Assembly: GCA_964397655.1 (NCBI GenBank)
Contig: CAYNKA010000001.1
Span: 496,001 to 560,000, forward strand
Length of the DNA stretch: 64,000 nt
Reading direction: 5' to 3'
Source: CAYNKA01 sp964397655
Lineage (GTDB): Bacteria; Spirochaetota; Spirochaetia; DTKZ01
How positions within the stretch are numbered: the first letter of the stretch is position 1; every line of letters starts with the position of its first letter. A model generated the notes under the pieces. The model was not told the origin of the DNA. It searched no databases and saw only the letters and a program-made list of their open reading frames with translations. The position numbers were made by a program, and so were the translations under genes. Positions 32,058 to 41,108 of this stretch are shown here, one piece after another.

Positions 32058-33101
32058 CTAGGTTCGCGTTTTTTCTTCTCTTCTCCAAGGCATCACGATC
32101 CGTTCCGCCCATTTCAGGCCGGAGGTGAGAAGAACGCCGAGCACCATGACCACGACGAGACCCGCATACATCTTCTCGGGAGCGAGAATCTCCCAATAAT
32201 AGAAGGTCAGGAAACCGACCCCAGTCTTCGCCCGTACGAATTCCACGGCTATGATGACGATAAGGGCCGTTCCGAGGGCGAGCCTGAGCCCCGCGAAGAT
32301 GACCGGAAGGGCACCGGGGAAGATCACGTGCCGGAACAGCTTCCAGCCTCGGGCTCCGTAGTTGTGTCCCGCTTCGAGGTAGACGTGCTCGATGTCGAGC
32401 ACTCCCACCATGGTGTTGATCGCCACGAGGAAGAACACCGAAATGGCGACCACCGCGACCTTGGGGCCTTCGCCGAAAGGATCGGGAAAGACGAGCATCA
32501 TGATGGGGAAGATGGCGATTTTCGGCAGAACGTAGAAGGCGGACAGAGTCGCATCGATCATGGTGCGAACCGTGCGGCTGATTCCCATGACCATGCCGAG
32601 CGCGATGCCCGGTACGGAACCGATCACGAAGCCGAGCAACACCCGCATGAGCGTCGCGAAAAGGTGGCTTTCCGCGAGCAGTGCATCCACCGTCTCGCCG
32701 CCCGTGCCCGCAACCGCGCCGGGAAGGAGCCACGGCCGGCCGAAAAGGGAGGTCCTGGTGAAATCGTCGTACTTGGTGAGCATCTCCCAGAGTCCCGAGG
32801 CGATCTTCGTGGGAGGCGGGAACCAATCCGGGCTCAGGATGTTCGATCTGACGAGAAGTTCCCATGCGAGGACGAGCAGCAGGGGGAAGACGACGGCGAG
32901 CGACCGCTCGTAGAGGCGGGAATACCGGCCCGGGACAAGGTCGGCTGCAGCCTCGGCCGTCATGACGATCAGCACGAAATCGATCAGACCCAGGATCCAC
33001 CAGATGAGAGGCCACAAGCCCAGGAAGGTAGCGGATGCGTTGATCGCGGCGAAGGCGGCGATCGGCAGGATCACGCGGCTCGATTCGGTCGATGGTCTCA
33101 T
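32058..33101 (-). CDS. ABC transporter permease, NitT/TauT (SsuC) type
   Basis: 347 residues from the ATG at 33101, which overlaps the ATPase stop (ATGA). Two extra membrane segments at the N-terminus precede the BPD_transp_1 domain with about six spans (LFATLMRVLLGFVIGSVPGIALGMVMG ... AGHNYGARGWKLFRHVIFPGALPVIFAGLRLALGTALIVII). The EAA-type loop GARGWKLFRHVIFPGALP contacts the ATPase. It imports nitrate, sulfonate, taurine or pyrimidine-like substrates; which one is not determinable. Confidence 0.9.
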   Translation of the reverse strand: MRPSTESSRVILPIAAFAAINASATFLGLWPLIWWILGLIDFVLIVMTAEAAADLVPGRYSRLYERSLAVVFPLLLVLAWELLVRSNILSPDWFPPPTKIASGLWEMLTKYDDFTRTSLFGRPWLLPGAVAGTGGETVDALLAESHLFATLMRVLLGFVIGSVPGIALGMVMGISRTVRTMIDATLSAFYVLPKIAIFPIMMLVFPDPFGEGPKVAVVAISVFFLVAINTMVGVLDIEHVYLEAGHNYGARGWKLFRHVIFPGALPVIFAGLRLALGTALIVIIAVEFVRAKTGVGFLTFYYWEILAPEKMYAGLVVVMVLGVLLTSGLKWAERIVMPWRREEKTRT

Positions 33102-33892
33102 TTCACGGCCTCCATGGCAGCAACGACCTCGTCGCGGAGGGCTTCCCAGATGGCGTAGGAGAGCTCGCCGAATTCGGCGGTCGCGGTCGCGTGAAGATCG
33201 CGGGGGCGAGGTATGGGGACGTCGAACACGGCCTTCTTCGTTCCGGGATGCGCGGTCATGAGAACCACCCGGTCTCCGAGGAGGACCGACTCCTCGATAC
33301 TGTGCGTGATGTACACCACGGTCTTGCGCTCCTCCTCCCAGAGCTTGAGGAGTTCCTCCTGCAGGACGGTCCGCGTCTGCGCATCCAAGGCGCCCAGAGG
33401 CTCGTCCATGAGCAGGATCTCGGGATCGTTCGCCAGGGCGCGGGCGATTCCGACCCGCTGCTTCATGCCGCCGGAGAGCTGATGCGGGTAATGGTTCGCG
33501 AATTTGGAGAGCCCCACCCGCTCGATCCAGGCCCCGGCGACGTCTCTGCGCAGTTTCTTCGGTACGCCGCGCATCTCGAGTCCGAATGCCACGTTGTCCA
33601 ACACCGTCTTCCAGGGGAAGACGGCGTACTCCTGGAACACCACGTTCGCGAGCGGGCGTCCGGAAGCCTCGGACCTCCTTACCTCGATGCTGCCCGAGGA
33701 AACCGGCATGAGCCCCGCCAGGATGCGGAGGAAGGTCGACTTGCCGCATCCCGAAGGGCCGACTATGCAGAGGAATTCGCCGTCCCCCACCTCGAGGGAG
33801 AAATCCTTGAGGGCCTTCACCGGCCCTCCGGCGCCGTCGAAGACCTTGGAGACGCCCTCCGCGACGATTTTGTGCTTCTTCGTTTCGCTCAC
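33098..33892 (-). CDS. ABC transporter ATP-binding protein, NitT/TauT (SsuB) type
   Basis: 264 residues. Walker A GPSGCGKST (residues ~45-53), Q-loop FQEYAVFPW, signature LSGGMKQR, Walker B ILLMDEPLGALDAQ and H-loop VYITHSIEES are all present. It powers the permease encoded next to it; the three genes form a leftward operon with short gaps. Confidence 0.95.
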   Translation of the reverse strand: MSETKKHKIVAEGVSKVFDGAGGPVKALKDFSLEVGDGEFLCIVGPSGCGKSTFLRILAGLMPVSSGSIEVRRSEASGRPLANVVFQEYAVFPWKTVLDNVAFGLEMRGVPKKLRRDVAGAWIERVGLSKFANHYPHQLSGGMKQRVGIARALANDPEILLMDEPLGALDAQTRTVLQEELLKLWEEERKTVVYITHSIEESVLLGDRVVLMTAHPGTKKAVFDVPIPRPRDLHATATAEFGELSYAIWEALRDEVVAAMEAVK

Positions 33893-33896
33893 TCCG

Positions 33897-34916
33897 TCAC
33901 TTCTTTCCCAGGACGGACCTGGCCCAATCGACGAAGCTCGTGTCGGTGACCTTTTCGAGGTCTATGGGGCGGGAGTATTCGACGCGCCGGTTTTCTCGAT
34001 GAACGCGCTCGACATCCTTGAGGCCTTCGAGGGAAATCGCCATGTTCGGGTCGTAGATGACCGGCTCGGAGGACTTCAGGGCGGCCTCGGTGGTATTCAC
34101 GTGGGTAAGGTAGGCCTTGAGATTTTCCTTCGAGAGGTAGTCGTTCCCCTGCATGAGCCGGGCTGCCTCCATGAGCGCAAGGGTGAAACGCTTGGCGACT
34201 TCGGGCTTCTCCTTGAGAAATTTACCCGATGCCACGAAGGTCACGGTCATCGCGCCCGGGGTGAGGTCCTCTTCGAGAGAAACCGCCTTTCCTCTTCCGA
34301 CCGCCTGGTCGGCGAAGGGCGTGCCTAAAATCCCCGCATCGATCGACCTGTTCTCCAGGGCTGCGGGCATGTCCGAATTGCCGAGCGGAACTATGGTCAC
34401 GTCGCGAATGGTGAGATTCCCCCTTTCCAGGGCCTTGGCGGCCAAATACTCGCCGCCGCTTCCCGGCCCGCCGGCCATGGCGACCTTCATGCCTTTGAGA
34501 TCGGCGACGGTTTTGACCCTGCCGGAATCGACGAGATCCTTGCGCACGAGCAGTTTCGTCGGGCTTCCCTTCAGAGGCTCGATCGCTCCGGGTGCTATGA
34601 TCCTGAGGTCCATGCCCTTGGCCCATGCGTTCCAGGTCGAGGCCACGATGGCGATGCCGCCGATATTCACCTTCCCCTGCGTCATGAAGGCTATGACTTC
34701 CGTACCGGACTTCACGCTCTGCACCTGGACGTCCAAGCCGTACTTGTCGAAAAGCCCGCGGCTGTTCGCGACGTACAACGTGGCGAATTTCATGATCGGC
34801 ACGTAGGCTACGACGATTTTCTCCCGGGTACTCAGCGGGGTCACCCGTTCCTGGGAGAAAACTGAGGTCACGGCGAAACCTAACAAGACCGCCGCGACGA
34901 GTATCCGCTTGTTCAT
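33897..34916 (-). CDS. ABC transporter substrate-binding protein (NMT1/SsuA-like)
   Basis: 339 residues from MNKRILVAAVLLGFAVTSVFSQE; GAGGAG lies 8 bases before this ATG, so the in-frame start at 34931 is less likely. Signal peptide 1-20. Mature protein follows the NMT1/THI5 pattern: VAYVPIMKFATLYVANSRGLFDKYGLDVQV, GTEVIAFMTQGKVNIGG, DLKGMKVAMAGGPGSGGEYLAAKAL. It captures the substrate in the periplasm for the two following genes. Spirochaetes often anchor such proteins as lipoproteins, but there is no lipobox here. Confidence 0.9.
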   Translation of the reverse strand: MNKRILVAAVLLGFAVTSVFSQERVTPLSTREKIVVAYVPIMKFATLYVANSRGLFDKYGLDVQVQSVKSGTEVIAFMTQGKVNIGGIAIVASTWNAWAKGMDLRIIAPGAIEPLKGSPTKLLVRKDLVDSGRVKTVADLKGMKVAMAGGPGSGGEYLAAKALERGNLTIRDVTIVPLGNSDMPAALENRSIDAGILGTPFADQAVGRGKAVSLEEDLTPGAMTVTFVASGKFLKEKPEVAKRFTLALMEAARLMQGNDYLSKENLKAYLTHVNTTEAALKSSEPVIYDPNMAISLEGLKDVERVHRENRRVEYSRPIDLEKVTDTSFVDWARSVLGKK

Positions 34917-35006
34917 GCGATTTCTCCTCATCCTTTCGAAAATATGAATCCATAATAGGAATTTCGACAGACGAGGTCAACCGTTCCTATGAAGAGAAAC
35001 AGACCG

Positions 35007-35666
35007 TCATTCCGGATATCGCCTCATGAGTTCGATTCTCGTGAGGATGAAAGGAGCGAGCTTCAGCGCGAACGTCTGGGCGTCGTCCGAATCGCACTGA
35101 TCGCAATTCTTTTTCAGGGCCTTTTCCATGGATTTGATCAACATCGACTTTTCTTCCGCGTCCTTGAAGCTCGATATCCCTTCATGCTGCAGGTCGATGA
35201 TGAGGCTGTCGATCGAAAGATGGAGATCCTCGATGGGAAGCTTTTCTTCGAGGAAATACCTCTCCACGACATCGAGAAGCGGAAGATCGATGTCGATGCA
35301 GAGGTCGTCCCTCTTCTCGAACAGGCATGCCTCGATGGGTTCTTCGTAGTGGAACGGGCAGTTGGGGCACACCCGTGAGAAGTGGGCGATGCTGCTCGCC
35401 TCGGAGAGGTTCTCCGCGTCGACGAAGGTTTTCGCCACGTCTTCCACCATCTCTGCCGCGAACCGGGAGACTTTCCGCAGATCATCCTCGCTGAAATCGT
35501 TGCTGTCCGAACAGAGCTCAACGAGCTTCTTCTCCATCGAGGCGTCCACTCTTTTTCTCAGCATCGGACAATCGAAGAGGGAGGTCCCGCGGTTCCTCCG
35601 GAGGTGCTCCAGCATTTCCTCTACGACCCGATGGTGCGCGTATTCGACAACTTTTTTCAATTTCAT
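35007..35666 (-). CDS. Hypothetical helical protein with Cys cluster
   Basis: 219 residues starting MKLKKVVEYAHHRVVEEMLEHL. A possible metal site CPNCPFHYEEPIEACLF sits in the middle, with CDQC near the end. Otherwise acidic and helical, no membrane segment, no signal. Single gene between the transporter operon and tRNA-Thr. No family recognised. Confidence 0.75.
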   Translation of the reverse strand: MKLKKVVEYAHHRVVEEMLEHLRRNRGTSLFDCPMLRKRVDASMEKKLVELCSDSNDFSEDDLRKVSRFAAEMVEDVAKTFVDAENLSEASSIAHFSRVCPNCPFHYEEPIEACLFEKRDDLCIDIDLPLLDVVERYFLEEKLPIEDLHLSIDSLIIDLQHEGISSFKDAEEKSMLIKSMEKALKKNCDQCDSDDAQTFALKLAPFILTRIELMRRYPE

Positions 35667-35806
35667 CTTCGTTCGCTTCGTTTCATCACTACAAACGTAT
35701 CACATCAGAAAAAAATTACTTTTTCCGTGGTTTTCATCAAAATGCCATGCGATTCATTCGACAAGACTTCTATCGCCAACTCGTTACGATCAAAGCCTTT
35801 ATCTAT

Positions 35807-35880
35807 AGCCATCTGTCGGATTCGAACCGACGACCCCGAGATTACAAGTCACGTGCTCTGGCCAACTGAGCTAAGATGGC
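35807..35880 (-). tRNA. tRNA-Thr(UGU)
   Basis: 74 nt, acceptor GCCATCT/AGATGGC, discriminator U, anticodon loop CTTGTAA giving UGU, T arm GGTTCGAATCC. The anticodon stem CGTGA/TCTCG contains one T-T mismatch at positions 29-41, which is unusual but tolerated in some tRNAs. Confidence 0.93.
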
Positions 35881-35898
35881 GAGGACGACGCAAGGGTA

Positions 35899-36702
35899 TT
35901 AAAAAAAAGGAGGCAAGTCAAGGCAATTCCTGAGTTCGTCGCTCAGGGTGAGAATTTCCGTCCGGTCTTTGAATATCGCTACGGTGTGCTCGAACTGGGC
36001 GGTGAGGCTTCCGTCGTCGGTCACCGCGGTCCAGCCGTCCGGCAGTATGCTCACATACGGCTTCCCGAGACAGACGATGGGTTCGACGGTGAAAACCATG
36101 CCGGGAATGATGGGTTGTCCGGTCCCCTTGGTGCCGGAATTCGCGACGATGGGGTCCTCGTGAAAGGAGCTGCCTATCCCGTGTCCCGCGAAGTCGTCGA
36201 GTACGGTACACCCCGCGCGCTTCGCCGCCCGCTCGATCGCGGCGCCTACGTCACCCAGGCGGTTTCCCGCGCGCGCCGCGAGGATGCCCGCGAGAGTCGT
36301 CTTCCATGCGGCCTTGAGCAGGTGGAGCCGTTCCGGGTCGGACCGTCCCACGATGTAGGTCCATGCCGAATCGCTGTGCCATCCGTCGATGTTGAGGGTG
36401 ATGTCCACGGTCAGGATGTCGTGCTCCCGGAGGGGAACGTCGTTCGGGATGCCGTGGACCGCGACCTGGTTGACCGAAGTGCATATCGAAGCCGGGAATC
36501 CCCGATAACCTTTCTGGGAGGACGCGGCCTTGTTCTCCGTGAAGAGCCTCTCACAGAACTCGTCGATCTCCCGGGTCGTGATTCCCGGACGCAGCATCCC
36601 CTTTATGCTTCTGAAGATCCTTTCGATCAACCTCGAGGATCTCCGCATGCGGTGGATGTCGAGACTCGTCTTGAGCGTGATGTTCTGGGCCAGATTGCTC
36701 AT
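35899..36702 (-). CDS. map: Methionine aminopeptidase type I
   Basis: 267 residues. All five metal ligands are visible: Asp in LTVDITLNIDGWHSDSAW (two), His in GHGIGSSFHEDP, Glu in FTVEPIV and Glu in TAQFEHTVAI. It removes the initiator Met from new proteins. Length is typical. A short leftward gene encoding a membrane protein lies upstream with ~50 bases between. Confidence 0.95.
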   Translation of the reverse strand: MSNLAQNITLKTSLDIHRMRRSSRLIERIFRSIKGMLRPGITTREIDEFCERLFTENKAASSQKGYRGFPASICTSVNQVAVHGIPNDVPLREHDILTVDITLNIDGWHSDSAWTYIVGRSDPERLHLLKAAWKTTLAGILAARAGNRLGDVGAAIERAAKRAGCTVLDDFAGHGIGSSFHEDPIVANSGTKGTGQPIIPGMVFTVEPIVCLGKPYVSILPDGWTAVTDDGSLTAQFEHTVAIFKDRTEILTLSDELRNCLDLPPFF

Positions 36703-36752
36703 GCGTCATTACAATTTCGGCAGTCCGGGCCGCCTATTCCAGTCTTTCTTCG

Positions 36753-37067
36753 CTATCGCACGGGCTGGGTCACGACGAGGATGAAATGAGACAGAACGAG
36801 CAGCCCTCCCCCGCTCGCGAATCCCGCGATCGCCAGAAGGACGTTCCCGATCCGCAACGGCCTTTTCGCGGGAATCGCCGCGACGAGATAGGCGAGGAAG
36901 TACAGTCCCGAGAGCATGGAAAGCAGGCTCGAGACCTTGAGTACGTCGAGGAGCATGAACTGCGAGCGGGGGAGGAAATCCTGCCGGTTCCCGGAGAGGA
37001 AGAGGAGAAAGGCGAGCAGGGACAACAGCAGGAAAAACGTGCAGAGCCCCGAAAGGATACGGTTCAT
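36753..37067 (-). CDS. Small multi-span membrane protein, unknown
   Basis: 104 residues from MNRILSGLCTFF; an earlier in-frame ATG at 37100 is possible, neither has a strong ribosome site. Three hydrophobic stretches (~5-25, ~38-62, ~75-98: LLAIAGFASGGGLLVLSHFILVV) indicate an inner-membrane protein. Divergent from the HIT gene. No family recognised. Confidence 0.6.
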   Translation of the reverse strand: MNRILSGLCTFFLLLSLLAFLLFLSGNRQDFLPRSQFMLLDVLKVSSLLSMLSGLYFLAYLVAAIPAKRPLRIGNVLLAIAGFASGGGLLVLSHFILVVTQPVR

Positions 37068-37140
37068 CGGAAACACGATAGCACGACTCCCCACTTGCAT
37101 GAAAGAGCGCTTTTCTCTAGGATTGACCCGCGGAACAAGC

Positions 37141-37629
37141 ATGGAATATTTTTTCAACTTCGAGAAGCTCGCCTACGTCCAAGGGCTCAAGCCCGAGGGA
37201 TGCATCCTCTGTGAGATCGTGAAAGGCGGGGAGACCGTCGTCGACCTCTCCGTCTTCGACGACGAGCTCTTCAAGGTCGTCGTGAACCTCTACCCGTACA
37301 ATCCCGGCCATCTCATGATTCTTCCCCGTCGCCATTTGGAGGACGTTCGCCAGTACTCCCCCGCGGAAGCGTCGAGACTCAACGACCTCACCGATAAATT
37401 CCTCGACATCCTGGATCGGACCCACAGGCCCTCGGCCTACAACATAGGCTACAACATGGGCTACAACGCCGGAGCCTCCATCAGGCATCTTCACCTGCAC
37501 ATCATCCCGCGCTATCCGAGGGAAACCGGAATAGCGGATCTTTTGGCTGGCAAGCGCGTCCTCGTGGAAAGTCCCATGGTCACGGCGGAGAGGATCAAGG
37601 AGGCTCTCCGGGGAGCAGACGCGTCCTAG
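37141..37629 (+). CDS. HIT-family nucleotide hydrolase/phosphorylase (AP4A-type)
   Basis: 162 residues. GCILCEIV near residue 20, the NPGHLMILPRRH segment and the active site HLHLHIIPRY (HxHxHxx). The C-terminal extension with VTAERIKEALRGA is shared with diadenosine-polyphosphate phosphorylase-like HIT proteins. It cleaves dinucleoside polyphosphates. Converges with the next gene, overlapping by 4 bases. Confidence 0.9.
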   Translation: MEYFFNFEKLAYVQGLKPEGCILCEIVKGGETVVDLSVFDDELFKVVVNLYPYNPGHLMILPRRHLEDVRQYSPAEASRLNDLTDKFLDILDRTHRPSAYNIGYNMGYNAGASIRHLHLHIIPRYPRETGIADLLAGKRVLVESPMVTAERIKEALRGADAS

Positions 37630-39362
37630 AGGGCCCCTCTTTCCACGGCGGCGAGATGGCGGATCACCTTGACCGCACTCGAAAGCGCGTCGACCGCCTG
37701 CTTCAGCCTCGTGTCGATTCCCCTGAATTTTTTGGCGGACTCCGAGAGGAAAACCTGGTCCTTGGCCATGCCTGCCAAGGCTCCGAGCAGGCCGTCCAGG
37801 TGACTGATGCCCTTCTCCAGAAGGTCCTTCGCCTCCCGGTCCTTCTGCGCCACCAGCGCCCGGTACATCTTCATCTGCTGCTGGTCCCGATCGATGACGA
37901 ACTTCATCTTGATGAGGGCGCGTCCGTCGTCCGCGTCGGGCGAGAACGAATGGTCGAATTCGCGCAGCTTGTTGCCGATGTCCTCGATTCCCGAAGCGTG
38001 GATGAGGACGAGGCTGAAGTTGTCCCGGAGGCGGTTCGTGACCGCCCGGTTCAGCAGGTGGACGAGACTCTGGATGAATCCGCGGTAATGGACGCGGATG
38101 AAGTTGTTCAGGATCACCAGGGATCGCTGATGGATGAATCCCGGATAGCCGGACTTCGTGGAAATTCCGATGCCCGAACTGAGATAGAATTCGAAATTCG
38201 CGATGGCATCCTTCCTGAAAAGAAGGAGAATCATGTCTTCGAGGATGTCGAACCTGACTTTCGAGAAAAAATCCTCGAAGTCGGTGAAGACCTTCAGGCG
38301 TACGGAATCAATATAGAAATCCTTCATCCTCGGCTTCGGAAGATACATCATCACCTTATAGTAGGGATCGTTCATGAAGTACCGCACGATCTCCGTGAAC
38401 GGGACGGTCCGGTATAGCCTTCCGGCCGTCTCCACGAGATTCACGATGTCCTTCCTGAAATAGACGGTCTGGGACTCCTTGTCGCCAACGCCGAGTTCCT
38501 CGAGGGCCCTGCTTCCTCCCTTCGATCTGACGCAGAATTCCACGACTTCGGGGAAGAGCTCCACGCTGCCCCTCCGGAACGGGAACAGGGCACAGCAGAA
38601 CCGTTCGACGAGTTCCAGGGTCGGAAAGAGCTCTGCCGATTCGAAGGCGGGATCTTCGTCGGATTCGTTCCCGCTCGCGTCGAAATGGAAGAGGCGGAAA
38701 AACTCGTCGTAGGGGAAGAGCGTGAGGTTCTTGAGATTGTAGAGCCCTAGGACTCCCTCCCTGATTTTATCGAAGTCCTCGTCCTTGAGGCCGGCGAAAT
38801 ACCTCCCGAGCCGCTTGTTGATTTCCTCGACCAGGTCTCCCATGGACTCCGTCTGGAAAAAAAGCTCCTTCATCTCCTCGAAGGAGATGAAATCCATGAG
38901 CGAGATCTTGGCGCCGTGCAGTCTCGTCTCGACGACCTTCCTCATGAGCTTTTCCATGAGCTCGGCATCTTCGAAAAGTTTCCGCATGAGGGCTCGAAAC
39001 GGATCGGTTTTACGGTAAACCTCGTAAACCGCCGTAGCGAGTCCCGGACCGAGCGTTCTCATGGTGAAATCCGCATAGGGAATTCGGGTTTCCTGGATCT
39101 TTTTCCTCAATTCCTTGAGCTTGTCCTCGAGAAGGAAATCCGACTCCTTCTTCGTGGTGAATAAACCTCGTACCCAACGATTCATCTTGACGGCCGAGGC
39201 GCTTCCTCCCGATTCTTTCTTCAGGAAGCTTTCCTGAATCTTCGAATCGCTCGGTGCGGGAATTATGCTGGTGACCGAATCCTCACCCAGACAGAGAGCC
39301 CTTTCTATCCGAGCCCGTATCTTTTTCTGCTCGTCCTGGGACAAGGAAACAAGTTTCGTCAT
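37626..39362 (-). CDS. Large helical protein, probably spirochaete-specific
   Basis: 578 residues from MTKLVSLSQDEQKK; the ATG overlaps the thiN stop (ATGA). No signal peptide or membrane span. Mostly helical, with acidic and basic patches and a conserved-looking middle (DFISFEEMKELFFQTESMGDLVEEINKRLGRYFAGL). It resembles large Treponema proteins of the DUF5312 type, an identification from memory that should be tested. Cytoplasmic; function unknown. Linked to thiN by translational overlap. Confidence 0.7.
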   Translation of the reverse strand: MTKLVSLSQDEQKKIRARIERALCLGEDSVTSIIPAPSDSKIQESFLKKESGGSASAVKMNRWVRGLFTTKKESDFLLEDKLKELRKKIQETRIPYADFTMRTLGPGLATAVYEVYRKTDPFRALMRKLFEDAELMEKLMRKVVETRLHGAKISLMDFISFEEMKELFFQTESMGDLVEEINKRLGRYFAGLKDEDFDKIREGVLGLYNLKNLTLFPYDEFFRLFHFDASGNESDEDPAFESAELFPTLELVERFCCALFPFRRGSVELFPEVVEFCVRSKGGSRALEELGVGDKESQTVYFRKDIVNLVETAGRLYRTVPFTEIVRYFMNDPYYKVMMYLPKPRMKDFYIDSVRLKVFTDFEDFFSKVRFDILEDMILLLFRKDAIANFEFYLSSGIGISTKSGYPGFIHQRSLVILNNFIRVHYRGFIQSLVHLLNRAVTNRLRDNFSLVLIHASGIEDIGNKLREFDHSFSPDADDGRALIKMKFVIDRDQQQMKMYRALVAQKDREAKDLLEKGISHLDGLLGALAGMAKDQVFLSESAKKFRGIDTRLKQAVDALSSAVKVIRHLAAVERGAL

Positions 39363-39991
39363 GTCTCGTCCTCTCGGAAAGATTTGATGCAGACCAGTCG
39401 TCCCGTCTTCATGACGACCTCCGCGATTTCGCCGCTCACCACGTTGCTGACGCCGATGTCGCCGACCTTCCACGAAAGCGCATCCAAAGGCCACTTGAGG
39501 CCCCGGCTCGTCATGGCGGCCCCGGAGCCGCCAACGGGAAAAAAGCTCACCCGCCGGTCCTTCCATCCGTCTATGCGTATCCTCGTTCGGACGAGTACGA
39601 GTTCCTCCTTCGCCGTGAACCAGAAGTCGGGCGCATTTTCCCTGTGGAAGAGGGAGAATATCCCGAGAAGGTGATCGAGCCGGCCCCCCCCTCCCCCGAT
39701 CACGCCCACCCTGGAGCAGCCTCTCCCGCGAAGCGCCTCGATCGCGAGTTCGGTGTCGGTGTAATCCTTGTCGCGAGCGAAGACTTGCAACTCCGAATCC
39801 GGATATCGTCGCAGGATGTCAGGATCCGGGATGGAATCCATGTCACCGACGATGAGATCTGGCACCACTCCGAGACGTTCCGCCAAGAGCAGCCCGGAAT
39901 CGGCGGCCGCAGTCAGATCTGCCTCTTTCAGTTCTTTTTCGATCGCGTCACGGGACGGTCCCTCCCCTCCCGTGAAAACAAGTCCGAGCAC
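39359..39991 (-). CDS. thiN: Thiamine pyrophosphokinase
   Basis: 210 residues. TPK motifs: AADSGLLLAERLGVVPDLIVGDMDSIP, ARDKDYTDTELAIEAL and GGGGGRLDHLLG. It converts thiamine to thiamine diphosphate. Length matches bacterial ThiN. First gene of a two-gene leftward unit, divergent from flaB. Confidence 0.95.
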   Translation of the reverse strand: MLGLVFTGGEGPSRDAIEKELKEADLTAAADSGLLLAERLGVVPDLIVGDMDSIPDPDILRRYPDSELQVFARDKDYTDTELAIEALRGRGCSRVGVIGGGGGRLDHLLGIFSLFHRENAPDFWFTAKEELVLVRTRIRIDGWKDRRVSFFPVGGSGAAMTSRGLKWPLDALSWKVGDIGVSNVVSGEIAEVVMKTGRLVCIKSFREDET

Positions 39992-40124
39992 CGGTTTCCC
40001 CTCGAAACCAGCATAGGTATTTTGAGGCCGAAAAGCAACAACCTCGACCGTGATCGCTGGACGAAGAAGCGATTCCTCTCATTTTCCGCTCAAGGAAGGC
40101 GAAAAAAACCCGACATTGTTAAGT

Positions 40125-40140
40125 GGATGTCTAGACATCC
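40125..40140. promoter_or_regulatory. 16-bp perfect palindrome in flaB leader region
   Basis: GGATGTCTAGACATCC, 42-57 bases before the flaB start and just upstream of the CsrA-type hairpin. Either an operator or a second RNA hairpin with a GGA at its base. Confidence 0.5.
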
Positions 40141-40142
40141 GA

Positions 40143-40160
40143 ACGGACAAGGATGTCCGT
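40143..40160 (+). promoter_or_regulatory. CsrA-binding hairpin in the flaB leader
   Basis: ACGGACAAGGATGTCCGT folds into a perfect 6-bp stem with the loop AAGGAT. It contains ACAAGGATGT, an exact match to the CsrA consensus ACARGGAUGU with GGA in the loop. It lies 21 bases before the flaB ATG, and the ribosome site CGGAGGA (40171-40177) offers a second GGA, the two-site arrangement known for flagellin repression by CsrA. Confidence 0.75.
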
Positions 40161-40181
40161 AACGTAATCACGGAGGATTGT

Positions 40182-41054
40182 ATGATCATCAATCACAACA
40201 TGAGCGCGATGTTCGCGCAGCGAGAGAACAAGTTCAACACGCTCAACATCGAGAAGAACATGGAAAAACTCTCGTCTGGTCAGCGGATAAACCGGGCATC
40301 CGACGATGCATCCGGGCTCGCCGTGTCGGAGAAGATGCGGTCTCAGATCAGGGGTTTGTTCCGGGCGGAAAAGAACGCTGCGGACGGAATCTCCATGATC
40401 CAGACGACTGAAGGGTACCTGCAGGAAAGTCAGGACATCCTTCAGAGGATCAGGGAACTCGCCGTCCAGTCTTCCAACGGGATCTACTCCACCGAGGACC
40501 GCATGCAGATTCAGGTCGAAGTTTCTCAGATGGTGGACGAGATCAACAGGATCGCCTCCCATGCTCAGTTCAACGGCATGAATCTCCTCACGGGCCGTTT
40601 CGCGAAGGAAACCGGTGAAAACGTCGTGACCGCCAGCATGTGGTTCCACATCGGAGCCAACATGGACCAGAGGGAACGCGTCTACATCGGCACTATGACG
40701 GCCCAGGGACTCGGCATCCAGAGCGCGAACGGAATGCCGCACAGCGCGACCTTCATCTCGCTTTCGACCCCCGAGAAGTCCAACATCAGCATCGGTGTGC
40801 TCGATCGGGCTCTCAAGATCGTCAGCAAGCAGAGGGCGGACCTCGGAGCCTATCAGAACAGGCTCGAACACGCTCAGAAGGGACTCGCCATCGGCGCGGA
40901 AAACCTGCAGGCTTCCGAATCCAGGATCAGGGACACGAACATGGCGGAAGAAATGGTCCGCTATACGACCAACCAGATCCTCGTTCAGAGCTCCACTGCC
41001 ATGTTGGCCCAGGCCAATCAGCAGTCGCAGACGGTCATGCAGCTTCTTCGGTAG
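40182..41054 (+). CDS. flaB: FlaB core flagellin
   Basis: 290 residues starting MIINHNMSAMFAQR (CGGAGG site 5 bases upstream). Conserved D0/D1 N-terminus (NIEKNMEKLSSGQRINRASDDASGLAVSEKMRSQIRG) and C-terminus (GAENLQASESRIRDTNMAEEMVRYTTNQILVQSSTAMLAQANQQSQTVMQLLR) with a short variable centre, as in spirochaete FlaB (about 286 residues). It forms the core of periplasmic flagella. Single gene ending in its own terminator. The leader shows a CsrA-type hairpin, so translation is likely repressed by CsrA. Confidence 0.97.
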   Translation: MIINHNMSAMFAQRENKFNTLNIEKNMEKLSSGQRINRASDDASGLAVSEKMRSQIRGLFRAEKNAADGISMIQTTEGYLQESQDILQRIRELAVQSSNGIYSTEDRMQIQVEVSQMVDEINRIASHAQFNGMNLLTGRFAKETGENVVTASMWFHIGANMDQRERVYIGTMTAQGLGIQSANGMPHSATFISLSTPEKSNISIGVLDRALKIVSKQRADLGAYQNRLEHAQKGLAIGAENLQASESRIRDTNMAEEMVRYTTNQILVQSSTAMLAQANQQSQTVMQLLR

Positions 41055-41079
41055 GAGAAGGGCTCATCGCCCGCCTCAG

Positions 41080-41108
41080 ACGGCCGCTTCCGGGCGGCCG
41101 TTCTTTTT
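41080..41108 (+). terminator. flaB terminator
   Basis: Stem ACGGCCGC/GCGGCCGT-like with a short loop followed by TTCTTTTTT, 26 bases after the flaB stop. It also reaches the stop of the convergent kinase gene. Confidence 0.85.

Noticed and set aside
31666..33015. 449-codon leftward frame across the ABM and permease genes
   Set aside because: Arg/His-rich shadow sequence; the permease frame has clear membrane spans and the ABM gene lies on the other strand.
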